Source of the DNA: Photobacterium sanctipauli
GTDB taxonomy: Bacteria; Pseudomonadota; Gammaproteobacteria; Enterobacterales; Vibrionaceae
NCBI RefSeq assembly: GCF_003026495.1
Contig: NZ_PYMA01000029.1
Coordinates: forward strand, 1-44,480
Direction of reading: 5' to 3'
Length of the DNA: 44,480 bases
Shown: positions 34,001 through 41,667 of the stretch, one piece after another
How positions within the stretch are numbered: position 1 is the stretch's first letter
How the letters are laid out: every line of letters begins with the position of its first letter
Translations under genes and position numbers: made by a program
The notes under the pieces: generated by a model
Seen by the model: the letters and a program-made list of their open reading frames with translations, nothing else
Told to the model about the DNA's origin: nothing
Databases searched by the model: none

Positions 34001-34021
34001 GCCCCGCAAGGGGCTTTTTTT
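34001..34021 (+). terminator. Terminator of the 64-codon gene
   Basis: GCCCC (34001-34005), loop GCAA, GGGGC (34010-34014), then seven T. A compact, strong intrinsic terminator. Confidence 0.85.
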
Positions 34022-34037
34022 CGTACCGAACCAGATT

Positions 34038-34486
34038 GTTACAACCAGCGGTATACCCGTTATTCCCCTTGACACCTTTGGTTATGAGATTGAAGGTGCT
34101 GAAACAAGGAGTTGAGGATAAAGATAGGTAGGCAAAGCACTGTCTATTTATTGTGTGGTGTAGTTACAACTAGTAGTAAACCAGTTCTTCCCCTTGATAC
34201 CTTTGGTTATGAGATCGAAGTTGCTTAAACAAGGAGTGGAGAATAAAGATAGGTAGGCAAAGTACTGTCTATTTATTGTGTGGTGTAGTTACAGATAGTA
34301 GTAAACCAGTTCTTCCCCTTGACACCTTTGGTTATGAGATCGAAGTAGTTGAAACAAGGAGTTGAGAATAAAGATAGGTAGGCAAAGCACTTTCTATTTA
34401 TTGTGTGGTGTAGTTACAGCTAGTAGTAAACCTGTTCTTCCCCTTGATACCTTTGGTCATGAGATCGAAGTTGCTGAAACAAGGGG
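34038..34486. repeat. Tandem repeat array, exact 125-bp period, about 3.6 copies
   Basis: The landmark TTCCCCTT recurs at 34063, 34188, 34313 and 34438, always 125 bp apart. There are three full units (34063-34187, 34188-34312, 34313-34437), preceded by a 25-bp partial and followed by a 49-bp partial. Units differ by scattered substitutions only; no length change is seen. Shared segments include CCTTTGGTTATGAGAT, AAAGATAGGTAGGCAAAG and TATTTATTGTGTGGTGTAGT. 125 is not a multiple of three, so it does not encode a peptide repeat. Each unit contains short complementary blocks (CCTTG and CAAGG) that could form a hairpin. Function unknown. Confidence 0.92.
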
Positions 34487-34630
34487 AAGTTAGATGGGGT
34501 TGTTGCGATGATGCTTCAAGGTGCTGGAAATTGGTGTGAGCGTATGTGGTGAAGATTGGTGGATCATCTCTCCCGCCTCCCTTCAAAAGGGAAGAATAAA
34601 GCCTTGTAGACCAAAGACGACTGCCCCAAA

Positions 34631-34660
34631 AACAAAGCCTAGCGATTGCTAGGCTTTGTT
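34631..34660 (-). terminator. Terminator of the sulfatase gene
   Basis: AACAAAGCCTAGC (34631-34643) pairs perfectly with GCTAGGCTTTGTT (34648-34660), loop GATT, followed on the minus strand by TTT. It lies 22 nt after the stop. Confidence 0.88.
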
Positions 34661-34681
34661 TAGTGTTGCGGGCACGAAGTG

Positions 34682-36247
34682 TTATTTCATGCTTTCAACT
34701 TGCTTTTGCAATTCATCAATCTGCTTTAGCTTCGATTGCAGTTTGAGTGAGTCAGAGCTAATTCTTGCCGGGTTTAAAACAGTACCTGATTGCATTGGGT
34801 AATCTGGTAGTGTTTGGAAGAAGCCGCCAATCACATCTTGAATAGGAACGAACAACCACATGTTGTCGGCCATCCAGCGAAGGTACATCGCAGATTCATG
34901 CGGTGCTTTCTCGAATGGGTCGGCACGAAGGTGGATGATCTGCGGCCAGTTTTGTTCAAAGCGAACCGCATCCGCAATATTGCCTTCCATTACCGCGAAG
35001 TTAAGCTTCCAGTCGTTCCAGCGCACTGCGTTTAGCTCACCGTTGGCCGAGAAGTACATGAGTGACTCACGAGGGCCTTGCTCTTCTTTACCTTCAAAGT
35101 AAGGCTTGAAGTCGTAACCGTCGATATGAACTTTCCATTCCTTGCCGTTGGCATTGTAGCCTTCAGCCAGTTTTTCCTTAACGTTATCGACGCCAGCGGC
35201 TGCCATAAGGGTTGGTAGCCAGTCTTGGTGTGCCATCATTTCATTGATCTTTGAGCCTGGCTCAATGACCCCCGGCCAGCGTACTAGCTGAGGTACACGC
35301 ATACCGCCTTCCCATGTTGTGCCTTTTTCACCATGGAATGGGGTCGCACCGCCATCAGGCCAAGTCACGGTTTCAGCACCGTTGTCGGTGGAGTAGATAA
35401 CAATGGTGTTATCAGCAACGCCTAGCTCATCGAGTTTGTCGAGCAGCACACCCACTTGATCATCGTGTTCTAGCATGCCGTCAGCATAGATACTGATGCC
35501 CGATTTACCTTGGTATTTTTCCTGTAGACGAGTCCATACGTGCATACGGGTTGTGTTGTGCCAAATAAAGAAAGGCTTGTCGGCTTTTACTGCTTTTTCC
35601 ATGAACGCCAACGATGTTTCTAAGAACTCTTCGTCAGCATGTTCCATACGCTTACGGGTCATTGGGCCGGTATCTTCAATCTTGCCATCGGCATAGGATT
35701 TGATCACACCGCGCGGGCCATAGTTCTTACGAAACTCAGGATCTTTCGGGTAGTAGTAGGTTTCTGGCTCTTCTTCGGCATTGAGGTGGTATAGGTTACC
35801 GAAAAACTCATCAAAACCATGATTGGTAGGCAGGTGTTGGTCTTGGTCACCTAGGTGGTTTTTACCGAACTGAGCTGTCATATAGCCTTGCTCTTTCAGA
35901 AGATCAGCCAGCGTCGGTGCCCAGTCAGGAATACCGTGGGTTGAACCTGGCATACCGATGGTAAGAAGACCGGTACGGAAAGGTTCTTGGCCGGTAATAA
36001 ATGCGGCACGACCCGCAGTACACGATTGTTGGCCATAGTGATCGGTAAATAGAGCACCTTCATTCGCAATACGGTCGATATTCGGGGTTTCGTAACCCAT
36101 CATGCCTTGGTTATAGGCACTGATATTCCAGTAACCGACATCATCACCAAAAATGGCCAAGATGTTTGGCTGATCGGCTGCCGCTGCTGTACCTGTGGTG
36201 GCTAATAGGCTAACGCCCACTGCGACCTTGCTTAGTTGGTTCGCCAT
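34682..36247 (-). CDS. Exported sulfatase (type I, formylglycine-dependent)
   Basis: A 521-residue arylsulfatase-family enzyme with a Sec signal peptide (about 1-24, cleavage near AAAAD). The metal-binding FGDDVGYW gives Asp35 and Asp36. The formylglycine motif is C76-TAGR80, the C-x-A-x-R variant of C-x-(P/A)-x-R, so it needs post-translational Cys oxidation. GKNHLGD (about 130) and YSTDNGAE (about 290) supply further active-site Lys, His and Asp/Asn. The last 30 residues (SLKLQSKLKQIDELQKQVES) look like a coiled coil. No formylglycine-generating enzyme or radical-SAM maturase is in the window. It is divergent from a MoxR-type operon across 148 bp. The sulfated substrate is unknown. Confidence 0.92.
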   Translation of the reverse strand: MANQLSKVAVGVSLLATTGTAAAADQPNILAIFGDDVGYWNISAYNQGMMGYETPNIDRIANEGALFTDHYGQQSCTAGRAAFITGQEPFRTGLLTIGMPGSTHGIPDWAPTLADLLKEQGYMTAQFGKNHLGDQDQHLPTNHGFDEFFGNLYHLNAEEEPETYYYPKDPEFRKNYGPRGVIKSYADGKIEDTGPMTRKRMEHADEEFLETSLAFMEKAVKADKPFFIWHNTTRMHVWTRLQEKYQGKSGISIYADGMLEHDDQVGVLLDKLDELGVADNTIVIYSTDNGAETVTWPDGGATPFHGEKGTTWEGGMRVPQLVRWPGVIEPGSKINEMMAHQDWLPTLMAAAGVDNVKEKLAEGYNANGKEWKVHIDGYDFKPYFEGKEEQGPRESLMYFSANGELNAVRWNDWKLNFAVMEGNIADAVRFEQNWPQIIHLRADPFEKAPHESAMYLRWMADNMWLFVPIQDVIGGFFQTLPDYPMQSGTVLNPARISSDSLKLQSKLKQIDELQKQVESMK

Positions 36248-36317
36248 AAAGTTAATCCAGTTTGTTGAAGTAAATTGAATTGGGAATAACTTAATCTGGC
36301 GCGGCGGCGGTGTCGCT

Positions 36318-36343
36318 TTATAGTCACTATAACCTCAGGTTAT
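36318..36343. promoter_or_regulatory. Two overlapping perfect palindromes (T-N11-A type) in the divergent promoter
   Basis: TTATAGTCACTATAA (36318-36332) and ATAACCTCAGGTTAT (36329-36343) are both perfect 7-1-7 palindromes. Their centres (36325 and 36336) are 11 bp apart, one helical turn. Each contains a T-N11-A dyad, the generic LysR-type box. They lie 71-96 bp from the sulfatase start and 53-78 bp from the moxR start, so they could control both. The LysR gene at 43186 is the obvious candidate. Confidence 0.6.
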
Positions 36344-36395
36344 GAGGGGATTTAATAAAATATCGGTTCTGAAGGTTATTGTTATCGGAGGCGAT

Positions 36396-37400
36396 ATGAG
36401 CTCAACCCAGCAGGCTATTTCATCCATTATTCAATCAGTCGAGCAATCTGTAATCGGACAACAGCATGTGGTTCGATCATTAGTGATCGGTTTATTAACC
36501 AATGGGCATGTATTGCTAGAAGGCTTACCCGGTACGGCCAAAACCCGCTCGGTAAAGGCATTGGCAACGGCGTTAAATACTAGCTTTGGTCGAATTCAAT
36601 TTACCCCTGACTTGTTGCCCTCCGATGTAACGGGGACAGAGATATACCAAGACCATAACGGCACCCCAACGCTGCATTTTCAGCCAGGCCCTATTTTCAA
36701 TAGCATTGTGCTAGCTGATGAAATCAACCGAGCACCCGCCAAAGTGCAAGCCGCATTACTAGAAGCGATGGCAGAAAGTACGATCACGGTTGGCGATAAA
36801 ACCCACCAACTGCATGACGTTTTCATGGTGCTGGCAACCCAAAATCCGGTTGAACAAGAGGGCACCTACCCATTACCCGAAGCACAAATGGATCGCTTTA
36901 TTATGAAAGTCACCGTTGACTACCCAGACGATGACGCCGAACTGGACATCATTCGTTTGGTTCGTAGTGAAGAATTGGATCATGTTCAGCTCGATAGCTC
37001 CGGCGACGTAGTCCAACAGCACGAAGAGCAAATCACGGTCGATCCGGCAATGATCTTACAAGCGCGCCAAGAGCTACCAGCCATCGAGGTATCGGAACTG
37101 GTAGAGCGCTATATCGTAGGCCTTGTGATGGCGACCCGACATCCAGAGCGCTATCCAGAATCACAACTTGCCCGCTGGATTGATGTGGGAGCTAGCCCGC
37201 GAGCCTCTATCGCGTTAGATAAATGCGCAAGGGCGCAAGCATGGCTGCACGGAAAAGCTTTTGTTGAGCCCGATGACGTAAGATCTGTGCTCTCAAATGT
37301 CCTCGGCCATCGGTTTACCTTGAGCTATGACGCATTGGCCGATGGTATTTCTCGTCAGGATGTTATCAACGAGTTGCTCGACCATGTTGTGATTGGTTAG
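36396..37400 (+). CDS. MoxR-family AAA+ ATPase
   Basis: A 334-residue cytoplasmic AAA+ chaperone. ATG 36396 is chosen because GGAGG lies 5 nt upstream; the frame stays open to 36342 without a site, and that stretch contains the promoter dyads. Walker A is GLPGTAKT (43-50), Walker B VLADEINR (105-112), sensor 1 ATQNP (147-151), with an Arg-finger region in EAQMDRF and a C-terminal lid. MoxR ATPases work with VWA-domain partners, encoded downstream, to remodel or activate client proteins, often metal- or cofactor-dependent ones. First gene of a five- or six-gene operon. Confidence 0.93.
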   Translation: MSSTQQAISSIIQSVEQSVIGQQHVVRSLVIGLLTNGHVLLEGLPGTAKTRSVKALATALNTSFGRIQFTPDLLPSDVTGTEIYQDHNGTPTLHFQPGPIFNSIVLADEINRAPAKVQAALLEAMAESTITVGDKTHQLHDVFMVLATQNPVEQEGTYPLPEAQMDRFIMKVTVDYPDDDAELDIIRLVRSEELDHVQLDSSGDVVQQHEEQITVDPAMILQARQELPAIEVSELVERYIVGLVMATRHPERYPESQLARWIDVGASPRASIALDKCARAQAWLHGKAFVEPDDVRSVLSNVLGHRFTLSYDALADGISRQDVINELLDHVVIG

Positions 37401-37408
37401 GAGGGCGC

Positions 37409-38383
37409 ATGGTAGTTAACGGTAAGCAGCCTAATAGGCTCGACCATCGTCTTTATTGCGATTATGCAAACTTGGTAAAACTGCAGGCACATGCGGATGG
37501 TTTCAAGTTGTTACCCCGGTTGTGTGCTGGAAGCGCGTTAGTGGGTCGGCACCATTCTGCGTTCCGTGGCCGTGGGTTGAACTTTGAAGAGTTGCGCCAC
37601 TATCAGCACGGTGATGATATTCGCAATCTCGATTGGAAAGTCACGCTACGCACGGGCAAACCGCACATTCGCAGTTATACCGAAGAAAAAGATCGTAACG
37701 TGATGATTTGTGTTGATCAGCGTAGCAGCATGTTTTTTTCTTCCGTTGCTGTGATGAAAGCCGTTGTTGCCGCTGAAGTGGCGGCGCTAACGGCGTGGCG
37801 TGTGCTCAAAGACAGCGACAGGGTTGGTTTTGTCATAAGTACAACCGATGAATTGGTATGGAGTACACCAAAACGTTCGCAGCGTGATACGTTGCTCCAG
37901 CTCAGCCAGCTGGCGCAAGCAAACCAACGGTTGTCGGCAATAAGTCGTGATAGTAGCGAGGTAGGTTTCGATCGGCTTATTGCTTTGCTCAATCAGCTTA
38001 AGTGCCGCAATACCACCATCATTATTTTAAGTGATTGGAGCGGGGTAACCGATGATGGCATCCATCACCTGAAATACCTTCAGAAGCATAACAATGTATT
38101 GGGTGTACTGATCACCGATCCGTTAGAAACATCCTTATTAACAGAATCAACGAATGGCACCCAGGGGTTTGTCCCTTGGGTCGTTGCTGATGGGGACTAC
38201 CAACTAAACCTTCACCGTAAGCCGCAAGTGGATAAAGCCAGTGCAGGGTTAGCGCACCATTACCAGTTAAAAAAGCAGCAGCTGCTCAAGCTGATGACTA
38301 TTCAGCATCTCCCCATGATCGAGTTAGGGACTGGCGGGGATCATCTAGCCAAATTCAAGGGTATGGTTGGAGGCTTGGTATGA
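37409..38383 (+). CDS. DUF58 protein (VWA-like, MoxR partner)
   Basis: A 324-residue protein. The DUF58 core is visible: FRGRGLNFEELRHYQHGDDI, then RNLDWKVTLRTGKPHIRSYTEE (about 50-90), followed by the MIDAS-like DQRSS in MICVDQRSSMFF (about 98-109). Unlike many DUF58 proteins it lacks the N-terminal membrane pair. GAGGGC lies before the ATG, 8 bp after the moxR stop, and the end overlaps the next gene as ATGA. In MoxR operons DUF58 proteins are thought to bridge the ATPase and the membrane VWA proteins. Confidence 0.9.
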   Translation: MVVNGKQPNRLDHRLYCDYANLVKLQAHADGFKLLPRLCAGSALVGRHHSAFRGRGLNFEELRHYQHGDDIRNLDWKVTLRTGKPHIRSYTEEKDRNVMICVDQRSSMFFSSVAVMKAVVAAEVAALTAWRVLKDSDRVGFVISTTDELVWSTPKRSQRDTLLQLSQLAQANQRLSAISRDSSEVGFDRLIALLNQLKCRNTTIIILSDWSGVTDDGIHHLKYLQKHNNVLGVLITDPLETSLLTESTNGTQGFVPWVVADGDYQLNLHRKPQVDKASAGLAHHYQLKKQQLLKLMTIQHLPMIELGTGGDHLAKFKGMVGGLV

Positions 38384-38880
38384 GTGAACATACACCGCCT
38401 AGCACCTATATATTGCGCAATATCGTCGATGTTGCCGTGCCTGAAAATGTGTCGTGGTGGCCGCAAACCCTAGGTTGGAAAATACTCGCAGCCGTGCTGG
38501 TTTTACTGTGCTTATTGGGTTTGTATCGATGGTGCAGGCATTGGTGGCATAACCGGTATAGGCAAGAAGCGATCAAAGCTTTGGAATGCATTGATCTTGC
38601 AGTGCCGCAACATGCTGCAAGTGAACTGATGACGGTAATAAAAGCGGTGTTGACCTACCTCGACCCTCGACATGGCTCATTATTTGGAGAGCAACTTCTA
38701 GCCGAACTCGATCGGTTATACCCCCACAGCCATTTCCATTTTTCCGGCGAAATTGGACGTTGCTGGCAAGCATCGTTACTCACTTCTCAGCAGCAAATTA
38801 ACCGTGCAGAACTGGACGCCCTGTTTGCCCACTCAAAGGAATGGTTAGCTAACCACCGTGTTGGAGATCAGCGTGATTAA
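38380..38880 (+). CDS. DUF4381 membrane protein of the MoxR/Bat operon
   Basis: A 166-residue protein with one membrane segment (about 29-47: LGWKILAAVLVLLCLLGLY) after the WWPQTLGW motif typical of DUF4381. The rest is a basic helical cytoplasmic domain starting RYRQEAIKALE. Start codon overlaps the DUF58 stop (ATGA, 38380-38383), indicating coupled translation. In comparable operons this small protein lies between DUF58 and the first VWA protein and presumably tethers the complex to the membrane. Confidence 0.85.
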   Translation: MSEHTPPSTYILRNIVDVAVPENVSWWPQTLGWKILAAVLVLLCLLGLYRWCRHWWHNRYRQEAIKALECIDLAVPQHAASELMTVIKAVLTYLDPRHGSLFGEQLLAELDRLYPHSHFHFSGEIGRCWQASLLTSQQQINRAELDALFAHSKEWLANHRVGDQRD

Positions 38881-39988
38881 TATTTCAGGGCTGGCGTTAG
38901 AGTTTGCCCACCCCTTGGCTTTGCTTTTATTACCTTTGCCCGTTGCCGTTTATTGGCTTATTCCCGCTTACAGAACAAAGAAAGTCGCTATTAAGGTGCC
39001 GTTTTTTAACACCATTCTAGACGTGTTAGGAGAAACACCATCTGAGGGGGCAAGCCAACTATCGCCACGGTGGTGGCAGCGGATCATTTTGGTTTTGTCT
39101 TGGGCATTGTTGGTGATTGCGCTGGCGAAGCCCTTGGTACTGGGTGACCCTCAAGTGCGTGAACAAATGGGGCGTGATGTGATGGTGGTATTGGATTTAT
39201 CGGGGTCAATGGCTGAGACCGATTTTGTTCTTACCAATGATGATGGAAAAAAACAGCGCGTATCTCGGCTTGATGCTGCGCAACAAGTATTGAGTAACTT
39301 CGCTGAGACACGCAAAGGCGATCGACTTGGCTTGATATTGTTTGGCGATGCGGCGTTTATCCAAACACCGTTTACTGCGGATTTACAAGTTTGGCTGGGC
39401 TTGCTTGAACAAACGGATGTTGCCATGGCAGGACAAAGTACCCACCTCGGTGATGCTATTGGCCTGGCTGTCAAAGTGTTTGATGCAAAGCCGTTTGAGC
39501 AAGGCCATAAGCAAGGCAGTGGTCCAATCGATCACCCACGTGAGAAAGTGGCGATTGTGTTAACCGATGGCAATGATACCGGCAGCTTTGTGGAGCCTAT
39601 TGACGCCGCGAAAGTCGCCAATGCCAAGGGCGTCAGGATCCACATGATTGCCATGGGCGATCCAACAACCGTTGGTGAGCAAGCGCTTGATATGAAGACC
39701 ATAGAGCGGGTGGCAACGATTACTGGCGGGGAATCATTTCAAGCATTAAACCAAACTGAGCTTGAGTTGGCCTACGACAACATTGGTCAACTTGAACCTC
39801 AGTTGTATGAAAGTACCACCTATCGGCCAAAACAAACTATTCATCATTATTTGGTCGCCATTGTGGTGGCACTGTATTTATTGGCGTTTACCGTAGTGAG
39901 TGTACAAAAACTCATAGCATCAAGGTTGGCAGCGAAAGCTAGCTCGGTAAATGGTTCTACGGTCAGCCAAGGAGAGCAGCATGTTTGA
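38873..39988 (+). CDS. BatA-type VWA-domain membrane protein
   Basis: A 371-residue protein. The start is taken as GTG 38873, which has GGAG 7 nt upstream and overlaps the preceding stop codon; a GTG at 38858 in the same frame has no ribosome-binding site. Two N-terminal membrane segments (about 13-31 and 70-90) are followed by a VWA domain with an intact MIDAS: DLSGS (108-112), the Thr region QSTHLGDA, and LTDGNDTGS. A C-terminal membrane helix (about 320-345) completes the Bat layout. It probably presents the periplasmic or cytoplasmic VWA fold to MoxR clients. Confidence 0.9.
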   Translation: MINISGLALEFAHPLALLLLPLPVAVYWLIPAYRTKKVAIKVPFFNTILDVLGETPSEGASQLSPRWWQRIILVLSWALLVIALAKPLVLGDPQVREQMGRDVMVVLDLSGSMAETDFVLTNDDGKKQRVSRLDAAQQVLSNFAETRKGDRLGLILFGDAAFIQTPFTADLQVWLGLLEQTDVAMAGQSTHLGDAIGLAVKVFDAKPFEQGHKQGSGPIDHPREKVAIVLTDGNDTGSFVEPIDAAKVANAKGVRIHMIAMGDPTTVGEQALDMKTIERVATITGGESFQALNQTELELAYDNIGQLEPQLYESTTYRPKQTIHHYLVAIVVALYLLAFTVVSVQKLIASRLAAKASSVNGSTVSQGEQHV

Positions 39989-41666
39989 TTCTCTATTTTG
40001 GCAGCAGCTTTGGACCAGTTTTCACTTCTTGCGTCCATTATGGTTATTGGCATTTATTCCTCTAGTCATAATCGTACGTGCCCGTTGGCGGCAAGATGAT
40101 GAAAACCAGTGGCAGCGTGTTTTACCTGATCATCTAAGAAAGGCACTCACCGTGGGGGATAGTGGCTGGAAGCACCAGTTACCCTTGAAAGTGCTAACTA
40201 TGGTGATGAGCCTGGCGATCATTACATGCGCAGGGCCGAGTTGGCAGCGAGAGTCTTCGCCTTTTGGTGAAGATAAAGCGGCGATGCTGGTGGTGTTGGA
40301 TGTGAGTGAATCGATGCTAGATACCGATTTAGCCCCGAGTCGTTTAGCGCGGGCTAAACAGAAAATTCAAGACCTGCTGGATTTACGTCAAGGTGGTTCA
40401 ACTGGTTTAACAGTTTACAGTGGCAGTGCCCATGTTGCGATGCCGCCAACCCAAGATACGGCTGTTTTTAATCCTTTTTTAGCTGCGGTTGAGCCAAGCA
40501 TTATGCCGGTGGCTGGTAAGTCGGCTCAGTCAATATTGCCTTTAATCTCAGAGCAACTGGATGATGATAAGCCCAGCTCGGTGCTACTCGTCACGGACGG
40601 GGTGACCCCAAAGGCAATCCAAGAGTTTGAGCATTATTTTTCGGCTAGTCCTCATCAATTGTTGGTATTGGGGGTGGGGAATGCTGATGTCGTGAGCCAG
40701 TATCCTTACGATGTTAGAGGGCTGAAAACATTAGCAAGTAAGACGAAAGGAAAGTTTGTTAGCGCCACAGTCGATGAGAGCGATGTAAAGCAGCTAAATC
40801 GTTATGTTGAGCGACATATGCAGTTCAATAACGAGTCGACCATGCCTTGGAAAGACATGGGCTATTACCTCTTGATACCCATTTTGTTGATTATGTTGCT
40901 CTGGTTTAGAAAAGGGTGGCTGGTGCAATGGTGCGTTGTGGGTGTTGTATCCCTGCCTTTGATATTTGCTCCTGGCGTTGAGGCAAAAACAGTTCATGTG
41001 ATGGCTAATGAAACTGCACAAGTTCGTGAAATCACCTTGACCGAGCGAGTGGGGCAGATGTGGATGGATTTATGGTTAACACCTGATCAGCAAGGCCAGT
41101 ATTATTTTAATCAAAAGGAATATGACAAAGCTGCACAGCACTATGCTAACCCGCTATATAGAGGGATGGCTTACTATTACGCAGCGAATTATAAGCTGGC
41201 TTATTCTGCATTTGTTCAGGCTGAAACAGAGCAGGGGTTGCTCTACGCGGGTAATGCCCTGGCTCGCCAGCGTGAATATTTAGCGGCAAGGGATTTATAT
41301 TTTCAGTTGGCTGAACAAGCAAAATCAGATGCGATTCGTGCTGAAGCAAAGCATAACTATGATGTACTTAAAGGCATCGTTGATGAAATAAACCGCGTGA
41401 GTGAAAGCCAGTCAGGAACAACAGATGGCCCTGAAGAGTCGTTTGAACTCGGCGATGATCAGCCTCGAACAGCAGAGGGGGCCGAGGAGCAAGTTGATGC
41501 CTCAATGATGGTGCGTAAAACCTTGAATGCCAATGAGATATTAGGCAGTGAAGAGTTAGCGGATAAGTGGTTGCGTCGTGTCGAGGCCGATCCGAAGTAT
41601 TTTCTACAAGCTAAGTTTCAACTCCAGAATATCCATAATAATTCAAGCAAGAATAGGGGAGAGTAG
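39981..41666 (+). CDS. BatB/BatC-type fusion: VWA domain plus TPR repeats
   Basis: A 561-residue protein starting at ATG 39981 (GGAG 7 nt upstream), overlapping the previous gene by 8 bp. N-terminal membrane segments (about 18-33 and 68-84), VWA domain with MIDAS DVSES (107-111) and LVTDGVT, two more membrane helices (about 295-335), then a TPR region (about 365-455: YYFNQKEYDKAAQHY, MAYYYAANYKLAYSAF, NALARQREYLAARDLYF). The last 100 residues are acidic and Gln/Glu-rich, as in BatC. BatB and BatC are separate genes in the first described operons, so this is a fused form. Predicted partner of MoxR and BatA. Confidence 0.9.
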   Translation: MFDSLFWQQLWTSFHFLRPLWLLAFIPLVIIVRARWRQDDENQWQRVLPDHLRKALTVGDSGWKHQLPLKVLTMVMSLAIITCAGPSWQRESSPFGEDKAAMLVVLDVSESMLDTDLAPSRLARAKQKIQDLLDLRQGGSTGLTVYSGSAHVAMPPTQDTAVFNPFLAAVEPSIMPVAGKSAQSILPLISEQLDDDKPSSVLLVTDGVTPKAIQEFEHYFSASPHQLLVLGVGNADVVSQYPYDVRGLKTLASKTKGKFVSATVDESDVKQLNRYVERHMQFNNESTMPWKDMGYYLLIPILLIMLLWFRKGWLVQWCVVGVVSLPLIFAPGVEAKTVHVMANETAQVREITLTERVGQMWMDLWLTPDQQGQYYFNQKEYDKAAQHYANPLYRGMAYYYAANYKLAYSAFVQAETEQGLLYAGNALARQREYLAARDLYFQLAEQAKSDAIRAEAKHNYDVLKGIVDEINRVSESQSGTTDGPEESFELGDDQPRTAEGAEEQVDASMMVRKTLNANEILGSEELADKWLRRVEADPKYFLQAKFQLQNIHNNSSKNRGE

Positions 41667-41667
41667 C

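Larger units (their letters stand above)
33929..34681. other. Gap holding a terminator, a tandem repeat array and a second terminator
   Basis: 753 bp without a supported gene. It contains the small gene's terminator (34001-34021), the 125-bp repeat array (34038-34486), a short hairpin TCCCTT/AAGGGA (34578-34592) and the sulfatase terminator (34631-34660). A 62-codon frame on the minus strand (34398-34586) overlaps the array and is not called. Confidence 0.6.

Noticed and set aside
34038..34486. CRISPR array reading of the 125-bp repeats
   Set aside because: There are no short conserved repeats alternating with unique spacers; the whole 125-bp unit is conserved, and no cas gene is present.
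34398..34586. 62-codon frame on the minus strand across the last repeat unit
   Set aside because: It depends on the repeat sequence in one frame, has no ribosome-binding site, and the 125-bp period would break it in other copies.
34682..36247. Loss of sulfatase activity suggested by CTAGR instead of CxPxR
   Set aside because: C-x-A-x-R is an accepted variant of the formylglycine motif, and the metal-binding residues are present.
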